Shown: in pieces, positions 8,707 to 17,532 of the stretch
Layout of the letters: the number at the start of each line of letters is the position of its first letter
How positions within the stretch are numbered: position 1 is the stretch's first letter
NCBI RefSeq assembly: GCF_015207455.1
Contig: NZ_JADEWV010000009.1
Coordinates: forward strand, 1-58,412
Source: Microcoleus sp. LEGE 07076
GTDB lineage: Bacteria; Cyanobacteriota; Cyanobacteriia; Cyanobacteriales; Microcoleaceae
Reading direction: 5' to 3'
DNA: 58,412 nt
The notes under the pieces: model-generated
Told to the model about the DNA's origin: nothing
Databases searched by the model: none
Seen by the model: the letters and a program-made list of their open reading frames with translations, nothing else
Position numbers and translations under genes: made by a program

Positions 8707-10128
8707 CTAACAGTCGTAGTAAAGAGAAAACTCGTAGGGGTGAGGACGCAGGCGCATCGGGTTGACTTCATTGTCGAGTTTGTAGGAAATCCAGGTTTGG
8801 ATGAAGTCTTCGGTAAATACGCCGGTTTCTGTTAAGAAACTGTGGTCTTTTTCTAAAGCTTCTAAAGCGCCTTCTAAGGAACCGGGAGTTGAAGGAATTT
8901 TGCTCAATTCTGTCGGAGAAAGGTCGTAGATATCCACGTCCAAAGGTTCGCCCGGATCGATTTGATTTTTGATGCCGTCTATGCCGGCGCACAGCATGGC
9001 TGCAAAGGCTAAATAGGGGTTCGATGTGGCATCGGGACAGCGGAATTCTAACCGCTTGGCTTTGGGGTTGTTGCCGGAAAGGGGAATGCGTACTGATGCC
9101 GATCGATTTCCTTGAGAGTAAGCTAGGTTTACAGGCGCTTCAAAACCAGGAACTAACCGCTTGTAGGAATTAGTCGTCGGGTTGGTGAGTGCCAAAAGTG
9201 CCGGGGCGTGCTTGAGAATGCCGCCGATGTAATGCAGTCCCATTTGACTGAAACCTGCATATTGGTCGCCTGCAAATAGAGGTTGGCCGTCTTTCCAAAT
9301 CGACTGGTGAACGTGCATCCCGGAACCGTTGTCATTAAACAGCGGTTTGGGCATGAAGGTGATGGTTTTGCCGTATTTTTTGCCGACGTTTTTGATGACG
9401 TATTTGTATGTCAGCAAGTAGTCGGCGGCTTGGACTAATGTTGCAAAGCGGAAACCGAGTTCGCATTGACCGCCCGTGGCGACTTCGTGGTGGTGCTTTT
9501 CTATGGGTACGCCGCACTTGGCCATTGTCAGCAGCATTTCCGTTCTCATGTCTTGAGAGGTATCGGTTGGTGCTACTGGGAAATAACCTTCTTTGTAACG
9601 GGGTTTGTAGCCGAGGTTGCCGCCTGCTTCTTCTTTGCCGGAATTCCAGCGACCTTCGATCGAATCTACGTAATAGTAGCCGGAATTTTGGGTTTGGTCG
9701 AAGCGAACGTCGTCAAAAATGAAAAATTCTGCTTCCGGGCCGAAGAATGCTGTATCGCCGAGACCGGTCGTCGTCAAGTAGTCTATCGCTTTTTGGGCTA
9801 TGGTGCGGGGACAGCGGCTGTAGGGCTCGCCGGTGCGGGGTTCTTTGATGCTGCAAATGAAGCTGATGGTGGGTTCTGCCATGAACGGGTCCATCCAAGC
9901 GGTGGTAGGATCGATGACCATCGTCATGTCTGATTCGTTGATGGCTTTCCAGCCCCGAATGCTGGAACCGTCGAAGGGTACGCCGTCTGTGAATGCGGTT
10001 TCGTCGATTTGGTCGTGGTACAGGGAAAGGTGTTGCCAGATCCCCGGCATATCGATGAATTTGAGGTCAACGATCTGGATCTTATTTTCTTTTATGTAGT
10101 TTAAGGCTTCTTGGGGTGTCTGGAACAT
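8707..10128 (-). CDS. glnA: Type I glutamine synthetase
   Basis: Main ammonium-assimilating enzyme: ATP-dependent condensation of glutamate and ammonium, a dodecamer in the cytosol, feeding the GS-GOGAT cycle. The 473-residue length is that of the usual GSI type of cyanobacteria. Signatures are DGSSIRGW near the N-terminus, the catalytic [18 protein letters not shown] stretch, the PGFEAPVN / RSASVRIP segment, and the C-terminal [17 protein letters not shown]. The adenylylation-site region (KxxxDLYDLxP type) appears as [14 protein letters not shown] 10128 has a good ribosome binding site (AGGAG, 7 bp upstream). An NtcA-type promoter lies at 10209-10250. In cyanobacteria the enzyme is further inhibited by GifA/GifB proteins, not seen here. 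Confidence 0.98.
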   Translation of the reverse strand: MFQTPQEALNYIKENKIQIVDLKFIDMPGIWQHLSLYHDQIDETAFTDGVPFDGSSIRGWKAINESDMTMVIDPTTAWMDPFMAEPTISFICSIKEPRTGEPYSRCPRTIAQKAIDYLTTTGLGDTAFFGPEAEFFIFDDVRFDQTQNSGYYYVDSIEGRWNSGKEEAGGNLGYKPRYKEGYFPVAPTDTSQDMRTEMLLTMAKCGVPIEKHHHEVATGGQCELGFRFATLVQAADYLLTYKYVIKNVGKKYGKTITFMPKPLFNDNGSGMHVHQSIWKDGQPLFAGDQYAGFSQMGLHYIGGILKHAPALLALTNPTTNSYKRLVPGFEAPVNLAYSQGNRSASVRIPLSGNNPKAKRLEFRCPDATSNPYLAFAAMLCAGIDGIKNQIDPGEPLDVDIYDLSPTELSKIPSTPGSLEGALEALEKDHSFLTETGVFTEDFIQTWISYKLDNEVNPMRLRPHPYEFSLYYDC

Positions 10129-10208
10129 GACTTACTCCTGATATTGGTTGTTTCTTGGCGATCCTGTTCGAGGGCTTCGCTAACGGCAGATTTCAGACTG
10201 TTTGGGCG

Positions 10209-10250
10209 ATCCTAGGCTTTCATCTACCAACTCTTTGTAACAAAAAGTAC
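10209..10250 (-). promoter_or_regulatory. NtcA-activated promoter of glnA
   Basis: Read on the leftward strand: GTA-CTTTTTGT-TAC (10250-10237), 22 bases, then TAGGAT (10214-10209). This matches exactly the canonical class II NtcA promoter GTA-N8-TAC-N22-TA-N3-T. Transcription should start near 10202, giving a leader of about 75 nt to glnA. NtcA is the global nitrogen regulator of cyanobacteria and glnA is a classic target. Confidence 0.9.
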
Positions 10251-10410
10251 AAAGATTTGAAATCGACTCAGTGCGGTCAGAGAGTTTGTGATTGTTGCCT
10301 TGTCTGTGTTTCGGCTGTTGATCCCAGGCAAGCGGCTGAATTTTGCGGTCATTTGCCGGAGATTTACTGCTGAGAGTGCAAATCCTATCTCAAATCTTAA
10401 TCAAAGGCCG

Positions 10411-10430
10411 ATTTGTAGTAGTCTACAATA
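10411..10430. promoter_or_regulatory. Palindrome upstream of apcF
   Basis: Inverted repeat TTGTAG-TAGT-CTACAA (10413-10428), about 55 bp before the apcF start. It could be an operator, but the GTA/TAC half-sites are only 6 apart, so it is not an NtcA consensus site. Role unproven. Confidence 0.35.
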
Positions 10431-10484
10431 GGCGGTCTATCTCAGATAGCAAAGTATTGATAAAGATTTTTGGGAGAGAAACTT

Positions 10485-10994
10485 ATGCGCGATGCAGTGA
10501 CGAGTCTGATTGAAAATTATGATGTTGCTGGTAGGTATTTAGACCGAGATGGTATCGATCGGTTGAAATCTTATTTTGCAACGGGCACGGCACGGGTACA
10601 GGCGGCGGCGGCGATTAATAGCAATGCTGCGGCGATTGTCAAGCAAGCTGGTATCCAGTTATTTGCCGAACAGCCGGAACTGATCCGTCCCGGTGGAAAT
10701 GCCTACACGACTCGCCGTTACGCGGCTTGTCTGCGGGACATGGATTACTACTTGCGCTATGCTACTTACGCCTTGGTGGCTGGAAGTACCGACGTGTTAG
10801 ACGAGCGCGTGCTCCAAGGTTTGCGGGAAACTTATAATTCTCTGAGCGTTCCCATTGGCCCGACGGTGATGGGGATTGGGATTATGAAGGAGATGGTTAA
10901 GGCTCAGGTGGAAGCTGCGGGTCTGTCTGTAGGGTCTTTTCTGGAGCAGCCTTTTGATTACATGATTCGCGAATTGAGCGAACAAGATATTTAA
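10485..10994 (+). CDS. apcF: Allophycocyanin beta-18 subunit ApcF
   Basis: Minor beta-type allophycocyanin of the phycobilisome core; with the core-membrane linker ApcE it forms the terminal-emitter trimer that passes energy to photosystem II. The 169-residue length is normal. Cys82 in AACLRDMDYYLRYATYAL is the phycocyanobilin attachment site, and Asn72 in RPGGNAYTTRR is the position that is methylated in beta phycobiliproteins. ATG 10485 is preceded by GGGAGAG about 7 bp upstream; a GTG-type extension (MGEKL) is rejected. It is monocistronic, with a terminator downstream, and diverges from glnA. The rest of the apc operon is not in the window. Confidence 0.95.
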   Translation: MRDAVTSLIENYDVAGRYLDRDGIDRLKSYFATGTARVQAAAAINSNAAAIVKQAGIQLFAEQPELIRPGGNAYTTRRYAACLRDMDYYLRYATYALVAGSTDVLDERVLQGLRETYNSLSVPIGPTVMGIGIMKEMVKAQVEAAGLSVGSFLEQPFDYMIRELSEQDI

Positions 10995-11060
10995 GTCAAG
11001 CAAGCTGGTTGTTTGAGCTGCAAATTGCCATTGTCGCTTGCTGTTAGCCACTGTTGAACG

Positions 11061-11103
11061 GATCGCTTTTTTTGGGATTTGTGCCTCGAAGCGATCTTTT
11101 TTT
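11061..11103 (+). terminator. apcF rho-independent terminator
   Basis: Stem GATCGCTT (11061-11068) with AAGCGATC (11089-11096) followed by TTTTTTT. The loop is about 20 nt and itself begins with a T tract. It lies about 65 bp after the apcF stop. Confidence 0.75.
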
Positions 11104-11108
11104 ATGGG

Positions 11109-11306
11109 TTAAAAATCACCAACACATCCCCAGACAAGGCATTTGTCGAGAGGATTTTTGGTTTGGCGGCGATCGATTTGCTCGGTGGTTGTTGCTTCTA
11201 CTTCGCCGTTGGAGTAAAGAATGTGGACGATATCGCCGCTGACGAAGGCTAAGGGATTTTCTTGAGTGTTGACTGAATTTGTAATTGGAAAGTTGATTGT
11301 TTTCAC
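11109..11306 (-). CDS. Small hypothetical protein
   Basis: A possible 65-residue protein starting at GTG, with a small SH3-like beta pattern (FVSGDIVHILYSNGEVEATT) and a C-terminus rich in Trp/Cys (KCLVWGCVGDF). I do not recognise it. Support is limited to a plausible composition and position between genes. The start codon is weak and no clear ribosome binding site is seen, so it may be spurious. Confidence 0.35.
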   Translation of the reverse strand: MKTINFPITNSVNTQENPLAFVSGDIVHILYSNGEVEATTTEQIDRRQTKNPLDKCLVWGCVGDF

Positions 11307-11705
11307 GCTCGCTCGCCTTGATTTTGTTTGTAGCGCATTTCCTGTATTTATATACTCTGATAGTTGCCAAAGTTTTGATGTGATTCTAGGAATTGTCGCT
11401 CTGTGATAAAACTACACGCAGAGAGCGATCTGTGTCACATAATATGAGGTGGGGGCGATCGCCCCGCATCGAAAGCAGGGAAACAATTGCGGTGAGGATC
11501 GGTGGCGGTGATTCTGCGGGGAAAACCAAAATAATCGCCAAAAATCGGCAGTCTGGTTTTTGGGTAATACCAGCTACCCAAAAAATACAACTGTACATCC
11601 GCGCTCAAAAGCTTTAGGCGATGGGTGATTCCCAAATCTCAAATCTCAAATGTATAAGTGGTAATCTGATACTGTCCCAAACCAGATCCGTACAGATTAA
11701 AAACC
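11307..11705. other. Spacer between apcF region and tlyA
   Basis: Nearly 400 bp with no convincing gene. It holds several open frames of 65-80 codons on both strands, none with family features. A GCGATCGC HIP1 palindrome and an A/T-rich stretch before the tlyA start are the only features I see. Confidence 0.4.
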
Positions 11706-12554
11706 TTGGCAAAACAACGAATAGACACTTTATTAGTAGACCTAAATTTGTGCACTTCTCGACAGCAAGCTCAGGCCTTGATTCGGACGGGGAAAGTCTC
11801 GATCGACCAACAAGTAGTTGACAAACCGGGCACTGAGGTTGACATTGCAGCAAAAATTCAGATTAAAGAGCGATCGCGCTACGTTTCCCGAGGCGGCGAC
11901 AAACTAGCGAAAGCTTTAGAAGTTTTTGCGATTCCCGTTGCAGGCAGAATTTGTCTCGACGGTGGCATTTCCACGGGCGGTTTTACCGACTGTCTGCTGC
12001 AAGCCGGCGCGGCCCTAGTCTACGGCGTAGATGTTGGCTACGGTCAAGCTGATTGGCGCTTGCGTAACGATCCGAGGGTAATTTTGAAAGAACGCACCAA
12101 TTTGCGATACATGACTGCTGTTGAGCTTTACGGCGAGTCACCGCGAGCCGATTTGGCGGTAGTAGATGTGTCGTTTATTTCCCTGGATAAGATTTTACCG
12201 GCACTGTGGGAATTGTTGGCACCGCCGCGAGAAGCGGTATTGTTGGTAAAGCCGCAGTTTGAGGTTGGGCGCGATCGCGTCGGGAAAAAAGGCGTAGTGC
12301 GAGACTCAGCAACTCAAGCCGATGCGATTTTTCAAGTGTGGAAAGCAGCCACAGTTTTAGGATGGCAGCAGCGTGGCTTAACGTGGTCGCCTTTACTTGG
12401 CCCGGCGGGTAATATCGAGTATCTTTTATGGTTGGGGCTCGATCGCCAAGAGGAACCACAGCCGGAGGCGATCGCAGAAGATGTTGTGAAGGAACGGATC
12501 GCACAAGTCGCAAAAGCGGCAGCGCGCGAACTTGTCGATCGATTGAAAAATTGA
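11706..12554 (+). CDS. tlyA: TlyA family rRNA 2'-O-methyltransferase (hemolysin A-like)
   Basis: A 282-residue protein with an N-terminal S4 RNA-binding domain (residues 3-60: RIDTLLVDLNLCTSRQQAQA, RTGKVSIDQQ) and an FtsJ/RrmJ-like methyltransferase domain from about residue 62. SAM-binding motif I is LDGGISTGGFTD at 84-95, where the family usually has LDIGASTGGFTD, followed by VYGVDVGYGQ and VDVSFISL. TlyA methylates ribosomal RNA (characterised in mycobacteria); older annotations call it hemolysin. The only sensible start is TTG 11706. It is followed by a membrane protein gene on the same strand. Confidence 0.92.
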   Translation: MAKQRIDTLLVDLNLCTSRQQAQALIRTGKVSIDQQVVDKPGTEVDIAAKIQIKERSRYVSRGGDKLAKALEVFAIPVAGRICLDGGISTGGFTDCLLQAGAALVYGVDVGYGQADWRLRNDPRVILKERTNLRYMTAVELYGESPRADLAVVDVSFISLDKILPALWELLAPPREAVLLVKPQFEVGRDRVGKKGVVRDSATQADAIFQVWKAATVLGWQQRGLTWSPLLGPAGNIEYLLWLGLDRQEEPQPEAIAEDVVKERIAQVAKAAARELVDRLKN

Positions 12555-12694
12555 ACAATTGAAAAATTGAACAATGAGAGATTGACTTCAAAATCTCAAG
12601 CCAATCAATTTTAAAAGTCTAATTTGGAATTCCATATTGAGCAATTTTTTTTCCTCAATCAGATTCCCAAATTTTCACAAGAGTGAATAATTCC

Positions 12695-13384
12695 ATGCAG
12701 TCATTAAAAAAAGTCCGTTCAATTTTACTGTACGTTCTAGGTGGCATCGGGTATCTGGCGATTGCAGCTACTATTGTAGGCGTTTCAATTCTGATCAAGT
12801 TCGCAGCTCTGCTACTGGCAGACAAATTATTATATACAATTTTGATTATCGGTGATTTGTTGAGAGGCATCGAAATTATTGAACTGTTAAATATATTAGT
12901 GTTTGCTTTTATTGGCATGGGATTTGGTGTCGCTACCAAACTTTTGATTCCTCAATACGGTCGCCAAATTAGTGCAGCTTTGTTAATAGTTGTAGTTCCC
13001 TTGGTTTTCATGAGTACGCCAGTAATTAGATATAATTCTTGGTTAGAAAAAGTAGCAGAATCGGATCACCTATTGCCTGCGGAAACAGCAACATTAACTA
13101 ACTCATTTTTGCAGAGAAAAGTAGGATTGCAGGGTTTTCTCGGTTATTACGTATATACCGGTCAGTTTCCAGTGATTCCGACGAAACAATCTGAGATGAA
13201 AGACTTAGACAGCTTTGAAAAAAAAGTTAATTCCAGATTTGTGCAGTTAACAGGTGTTGCTCCGACTATTGTTTCTTGGTCAATGCTGGTTTGTTTTTGG
13301 CTGATTAGACTATTTTACTTTTCTATCGCGATAATTGCCACGATCGCTCATTTTAGGGAAGGTGTGAGAATTGCGGGACGGTAA
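12695..13384 (+). CDS. Hypothetical integral membrane protein
   Basis: About 229 residues with four clear hydrophobic segments: near 10-32 (ILLYVLGGIGYLAIAATIVG), 38-55, 72-110 (two hydrophobic stretches around a short LLIPQYGR turn) and 195-220 at the C-terminus. A soluble segment of about 80 residues lies between the third and last helices. I do not recognise a family. ATG 12695 follows AAGAG by 11 bp; GTG 12683 would add four residues. It lies about 140 bp downstream of tlyA and ends before a perfect palindrome. Confidence 0.65.
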   Translation: MQSLKKVRSILLYVLGGIGYLAIAATIVGVSILIKFAALLLADKLLYTILIIGDLLRGIEIIELLNILVFAFIGMGFGVATKLLIPQYGRQISAALLIVVVPLVFMSTPVIRYNSWLEKVAESDHLLPAETATLTNSFLQRKVGLQGFLGYYVYTGQFPVIPTKQSEMKDLDSFEKKVNSRFVQLTGVAPTIVSWSMLVCFWLIRLFYFSIAIIATIAHFREGVRIAGR

Positions 13385-13412
13385 TACGATTTTCGATTTT
13401 GGATTTTAGTTG

Positions 13413-13440
13413 TAGGATGCGTCAGTTCTGACGCATCCTA
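13413..13440. repeat. Perfect palindrome of the TAGGGTGCGTCAG family
   Basis: TAGGATGCGTCAG is followed at once by its inverted copy, giving a 13-bp-arm hairpin between two convergent genes. Longer-looped members of the same family occur at 19642-19708 and 34444-34508. It may act as a terminator, but the T tract is missing. Confidence 0.85.
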
Positions 13441-13465
13441 GTCAACTGAGAAATTATAGATATTT

Positions 13466-14113
13466 TTAAGGCTGAGCAATTAGTTGACCAATTTTTATGA
13501 AGATTTGAAGCACTGTATAAAGTTCGTTGGTTAGAGGAAGCGGTGAAAATATTCTTGATAAGTCATATTGAGGTGGATTCTGAAAGTCTAGCTTGACGAA
13601 TACAATTTCACTGCCATTTGCGATCGCAGCAAAACTCGGTCTATCCTTCCGGGGATTGGCTGTCATGTATGCTAATGTTTGGGGAAGCGCAGACATTACT
13701 GAGATGGTGGTGCGCTTTGACTCTAAAAGTGTCACCCAAAACTGATTTTGCATCACTAAAACATCAATCCGTCCTTTGAGAGTTTCTATTTCTTCATCCT
13801 GCTCATCTAAAACAATTTGTACAGATTTTTCAGCAGTCATTTTAAAAGGTGAATCGTAAAAACCCGCTCGTTCTAATAGAGGCGAACCCATAATTAGCGT
13901 GACGGTGCCTTCTGTAAGGCTTCCATCATTTAAATGATAGAGATATCTGCGCCGAATTAAATTGAGCGCGGCTTTATCGGCTTCTGTAATTTCGGGTAAA
14001 TCTGTATACCATTCTGGGAAAAATTCCTCTGATTCAGTTCGCGCAATATTGAATCGAGATTCCACATCTGCTAAAGTTTGGATGATTTCTGTAATGGCTG
14101 TTGTTTGTGTCAT
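13466..14113 (-). CDS. PD-(D/E)XK nuclease-like protein (restriction endonuclease subunit R-like)
   Basis: A 215-residue protein with the nuclease core pattern: Asp117 in GRIDVLVM and Glu131-x-Lys133 in TLLESKRTT, the spacing of the PD-(D/E)XK fold, as in the N-terminal domain of HsdR. Stand-alone proteins of this kind are frequent in cyanobacteria and are often annotated type I restriction R subunit-like, though they lack the helicase. Its ATG overlaps the stop of the upstream GTPase gene (ATGA), so both are translated from one message. The role is unproven: DNA cleavage, defence or a degenerate relative are all possible. Confidence 0.7.
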   Translation of the reverse strand: MTQTTAITEIIQTLADVESRFNIARTESEEFFPEWYTDLPEITEADKAALNLIRRRYLYHLNDGSLTEGTVTLIMGSPLLERAGFYDSPFKMTAEKSVQIVLDEQDEEIETLKGRIDVLVMQNQFWVTLLESKRTTISVMSALPQTLAYMTANPRKDRPSFAAIANGSEIVFVKLDFQNPPQYDLSRIFSPLPLTNELYTVLQIFIKIGQLIAQP

Positions 14114-15561
14114 ATTTTAAATTCTTGCTGGAGGCGATCGATAATTGTATTGCGCTCGATGGTGGCGAGAATTTCTTGAATTACCGTATCTTGTCCCAGG
14201 GGGCCCCAGGTGCAGCCTTTTTCTAAATAAACTTGGGCGGCGCGACCGACGGCGTAGGTTCCGTAAGCTGCTAAACTAGCTTGAGTGACAGCGACTCCGG
14301 CAAAAGTAGAAAAGCCGATTTGTGGAGCTGCTGCTGCGGCACTTTTGCCAAATCCCAAGAGAAAACTGCTACCTAATTCTCCCAATAGTACGCCGCCTGC
14401 GCTAGAGAAAATAGTCTGCCAAAGTTTCCCCGCTTCGTAACCAGTCATGGGTAAACCGTAAAGTCTGGATAAGGAGCGAATTAATGCTAAATCTGCGACA
14501 GTTGCTCCCATGACATCTAGGAAAGCAACGGGATTTAAGCCTACAGCTAAAGCCTTATATTTGGCAAATTGCCAGATTAAATCGTCGGCTTCTGCTTGTC
14601 GCAATTTGAGAACTTGACGCGCAATGTTTGATTCGGCATCTCTAGCTTCTACTAAAGCATTGAGGGCGAGGAGCGATCGCCCTTCTCTGTTAAGAATTGT
14701 GAGAATTTTGTGTTTGAGTTGGTCTATCTGCGCGGGCGGCGACTCCCATTCGTTAGTTACTCTTCCGTCGGACCATTCGACGCGCACTTGTACCGGCGCG
14801 GGTTCGGCGGCTACCATGACTATTTCTAAAGATTTGGCAGTTTTAGGAGCGGATTTTGGTGTAGATTTATCGGCAGAGTTGTTTGGTCGATCGTCCGAAT
14901 TTTCGCTATCTGTGGCATCTGTTGCCGAATCGGCTGCTAGCTGTTCGTAATTTCCCAGCGCTTGCAAACTTTGGTAAATAGCTTTTCTGTCCAATTCTGG
15001 ATACAAGTCAATTTTATTAAAAACTAAAATCAGCGGTTTTTGAGCTGTTTGCAATTCGCACAAAGCTTGATATTCAGTGCGGGTGATATCGCCAGCTACC
15101 ACAAACAGAATTAAGTCAGCTTGGCGAGTTACTTGTTTGGCCATGTCGCCACGCACTTCGCCGCCAACTTCATCAATTCCCGGAGTATCAATTAATTCTA
15201 CTTGGATTTTTTCTGTAGCTTCTGCGGCCTGAAGAGCAGGAATTGTCCAACGCACCGAACGTGGCCACTTAGTAACGCCGTTGAGGGGGCCTGTTTGCAG
15301 GATTTTTTCACCCAGAAGTGCGTTTAGTACCGCTGATTTGCCACGGCTTACCATGCCAAAAGTGGCAATGCGAATGACATGGCCTTCTAGCTTTTCTGAG
15401 GTGTAACTTAAGATATCTAACTGAGTTTGCAGCGCCGCTTCTAATTCTGTGTTGTTCGAGTTTTTTTTGCCTTGGCGCAAGTGAGAATACCGCGCGAGGG
15501 CTTCGCGCAAACTGGCACGGGCTAGGGACAAGCGATTTTCTTGGATGGAATTGTCAGCCAT
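14110..15561 (-). CDS. Era/dynamin-like GTPase with C-terminal DUF697 membrane domain
   Basis: A 483-residue GTPase. The P-loop is GMVSRGKS at 69-75, G3 is DTPG at 126-129, and G4 is NKID at 182-185. An Asp/Ser/Thr-rich, low-complexity insert (about 206-240) follows. The C-terminal third (VGLNPVAFLDVMGATVADLALIRSL onward) is the DUF697-type segment with Gly/Ala-rich membrane helices (GGVLLGELGSSFLLGF and a later pair). Such proteins probably act on membranes. The downstream PD-(D/E)XK gene overlaps its stop by 4 bp. A paralogue of similar size lies 200 bp upstream on the same strand, so the three form a cluster. Confidence 0.85.
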   Translation of the reverse strand: MADNSIQENRLSLARASLREALARYSHLRQGKKNSNNTELEAALQTQLDILSYTSEKLEGHVIRIATFGMVSRGKSAVLNALLGEKILQTGPLNGVTKWPRSVRWTIPALQAAEATEKIQVELIDTPGIDEVGGEVRGDMAKQVTRQADLILFVVAGDITRTEYQALCELQTAQKPLILVFNKIDLYPELDRKAIYQSLQALGNYEQLAADSATDATDSENSDDRPNNSADKSTPKSAPKTAKSLEIVMVAAEPAPVQVRVEWSDGRVTNEWESPPAQIDQLKHKILTILNREGRSLLALNALVEARDAESNIARQVLKLRQAEADDLIWQFAKYKALAVGLNPVAFLDVMGATVADLALIRSLSRLYGLPMTGYEAGKLWQTIFSSAGGVLLGELGSSFLLGFGKSAAAAAPQIGFSTFAGVAVTQASLAAYGTYAVGRAAQVYLEKGCTWGPLGQDTVIQEILATIERNTIIDRLQQEFKI

Positions 15562-15681
15562 TGGCGATCGGCTTTTTTAAGCAATGTAATTGAGCGTCGA
15601 ATCATAAATCCTATTTCTTATTTTAATACAATTTTTGATAAAATTCTAGTTTTTTATTAGGGAGTTTTTCAAAAAATATTG

Positions 15682-15745
15682 AACGGGCAAGATGCCCGTT
15701 CCACAATCAACAAAACTTTCTTGTGGAACAGGCATCTTGCCTGTT
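15682..15745. repeat. Long inverted repeat between paralogous GTPase genes
   Basis: Arms of 25 bp (15682-15706 and 15721-15745) are complementary with two mismatches and are separated by 14 bp. Each arm contains GGGCAAGATGCCC-like inner symmetry. It lies 14 bp after the upstream GTPase stop. The hairpin could end or stabilise its message or be a mobile palindromic repeat; no T tract follows. Confidence 0.85.
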
Positions 15746-15758
15746 GCTTTATTTCAAC

Positions 15759-17207
15759 TTAATTGGCCGCTGAATTTACTGCCTGGGACTCAGACATTTG
15801 AGGCGAGAGACGACTCGCCACTTGGTTGATGAAACCTTGCAAGAAGGAAACTTGCTGATTTTGCATAAATACTGCTTGCAAAGTTTTCGTCAGTTCCGTA
15901 AGATTGAAGATGCCTTTAGCATTTTCCAATTCTTGAGTTGAGAAATATTCAATCAAACTCAGTCCGGCTATTCTGGTAAAGTAGGCTGCACTAATTCCCT
16001 GCACCGCGCCTCCTGCTGCATAGGTGACGGCATTGCTTTTCAGCAGTCCAGTAATTGTTTGGGTAGACAGTTCTACTAATCCGAGTTTGAACATTTGGCT
16101 TGCTAAAGTTCCGGCTACTGTTTTAGCTTGGTCTAAGGAAAACTTTTGCTGGTAGATAGCGCCGAGGTCGATGACGAGTTGGGTGCTGATGGCGGTTGTT
16201 GCTAGCAAGTCTAAGGCGGGAACTGGGTTAGCAAAAACGGCGGCGGCGGCGATGTACTGATATTGTTCGATGATGGGAATCGATCGATCGCGCCTGACTG
16301 CATTTAACAAAGTTTTGGCTTCTAATTTAATACTTGCAGCCTCGCGCACGGCACAGGCCCAGACCAACTGTTGCCGTTCTTGGGTTACGATTTGAGTCAA
16401 TCTTGCTGTCAGCGGTTCGAGTTGAGAAACTTGATTTTCGATCCGTTCTTTAACAGTGCCGTCTGCTTGGTGCTGCCGCACTTTAATAGCATTTGGGGAA
16501 GCTGCGATCGCAATTATATCTTCTGTTCCCAATATTCCTTGCATTCTTTGGTGCAACTGCTGCAAAACTTGCGACTGCTGTGTTGGCAAATATTGGTCGA
16601 GTTTGTTCCACAGTAGCAGCACGCGCTGACCTGCTGAAATTAGCTGAGATAATGTTTTAAATTCAGAATCCGTGATGTCGCCCGCTGTCACAAACAACAC
16701 TAAATCATCGCTGATTTTAGCATCGACATTTGTTGTATTGGTAAACAGCGGTGCTGTTTCTGAGAAAATCTGCTTTGACGCTTGTTGGGATGCCCAATTA
16801 GAATTTAAAACTTGAATTAAGGCAGTTTTGCCGACAGCTTTGCCGCCGGTTACGGTTATCCGCAAGTCTTGTCTGTCTAATTCGGTTCTGAGCCGATCGA
16901 GCTTTGCTGTTAGATTAGCCGGATTTGCCGAGTTTTCAGCTTCCTGAGCTAGCAAGTTAATAGTGGCTTCGGAAGAGGCGATCGCTTTTTCCGCAGCTTC
17001 CCTGTTGGCCAGAGGTTGCGGGAGTGCGAATTCGAGTTTGGGGGATTGTTGGCGCCACCACCAATAACCCGCACCGGCAGCCGCTAAGCCGATCAGTGCC
17101 GTTTCGCCCATTTCTGAACCCGAATGCTGTAGAGTTTCCAACAGCCACAGCGCTGCTGAAAGTCCTATTCCGCCTATCAAAATCGGTCGCCGCAAGTTAA
17201 GTGTCAT
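15759..17207 (-). CDS. GTPase with N-terminal membrane anchor and DUF697 domain
   Basis: Starting at ATG 17207 the protein has 482 residues, close to its 483-residue paralogue downstream. Two N-terminal hydrophobic helices (about 9-25 and 36-51) are followed by a GTPase domain with P-loop GGKAVGKT at 121-128 and NKLD at 201-204. The usual DTPG G3 is degraded here, so the GTPase may be weak. The C-terminal part (NPVPALDLLATTAISTQLVIDLG, SQMFKLGLVELSTQT) is DUF697-like with further hydrophobic segments. The start is chosen for AGGAAGGG four bases before ATG; the frame runs 43 codons further upstream in basic sequence. Confidence 0.82.
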   Translation of the reverse strand: MTLNLRRPILIGGIGLSAALWLLETLQHSGSEMGETALIGLAAAGAGYWWWRQQSPKLEFALPQPLANREAAEKAIASSEATINLLAQEAENSANPANLTAKLDRLRTELDRQDLRITVTGGKAVGKTALIQVLNSNWASQQASKQIFSETAPLFTNTTNVDAKISDDLVLFVTAGDITDSEFKTLSQLISAGQRVLLLWNKLDQYLPTQQSQVLQQLHQRMQGILGTEDIIAIAASPNAIKVRQHQADGTVKERIENQVSQLEPLTARLTQIVTQERQQLVWACAVREAASIKLEAKTLLNAVRRDRSIPIIEQYQYIAAAAVFANPVPALDLLATTAISTQLVIDLGAIYQQKFSLDQAKTVAGTLASQMFKLGLVELSTQTITGLLKSNAVTYAAGGAVQGISAAYFTRIAGLSLIEYFSTQELENAKGIFNLTELTKTLQAVFMQNQQVSFLQGFINQVASRLSPQMSESQAVNSAAN

Positions 17208-17532
17208 TTTTCCCTTCCTGTGGGTATTATCGCCAAGCTTAACCTTACCGCGCTTGGCCTTTTTCCCTCTATTCCATCGTACCTCTGCGGCATCGAAACT
17301 GACAGGCGGGCGATCGGAATTTTGGGCGGATTGCACCCTATGGCGATATTGTCGGGGGTGCAGTACACGCCCTAGAAACTACTTATTTATGGGTATGCAG
17401 AAACCGGGTTTTCTCATCAAAATATTAGCCAGAAACCATCTATCTCGGTTAACAAACTCGGTTGAGCGAGTCTGAGTGTCTCAGCAATGTAATTGCTAGA
17501 CGTTTTTCACCAAAATTGAAAACTGCTACAGT
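17208..17532. other. Spacer between GTPase gene and pfkA
   Basis: About 325 bp. The upstream extension of the GTPase frame (to 17336) is here judged leader. An imperfect AGAAACCGGGTTTTCT palindrome lies near 17398-17413. Nothing else is recognisable. Confidence 0.4.

Noticed and set aside
9408-9933. Open frames of 100-155 codons opposite glnA
   Set aside because: They are shadows of a strongly conserved gene with coding bias on the other strand.
10129-10470. Glutamine riboswitch in the glnA leader
   Set aside because: The conserved core of the cyanobacterial glnA RNA motif was not found; the NtcA promoter explains the region.
11393-11617. 74-codon frame before tlyA
   Set aside because: Arg/Ser-rich low-quality sequence overlapping a HIP1 site, with competing frames on the other strand.
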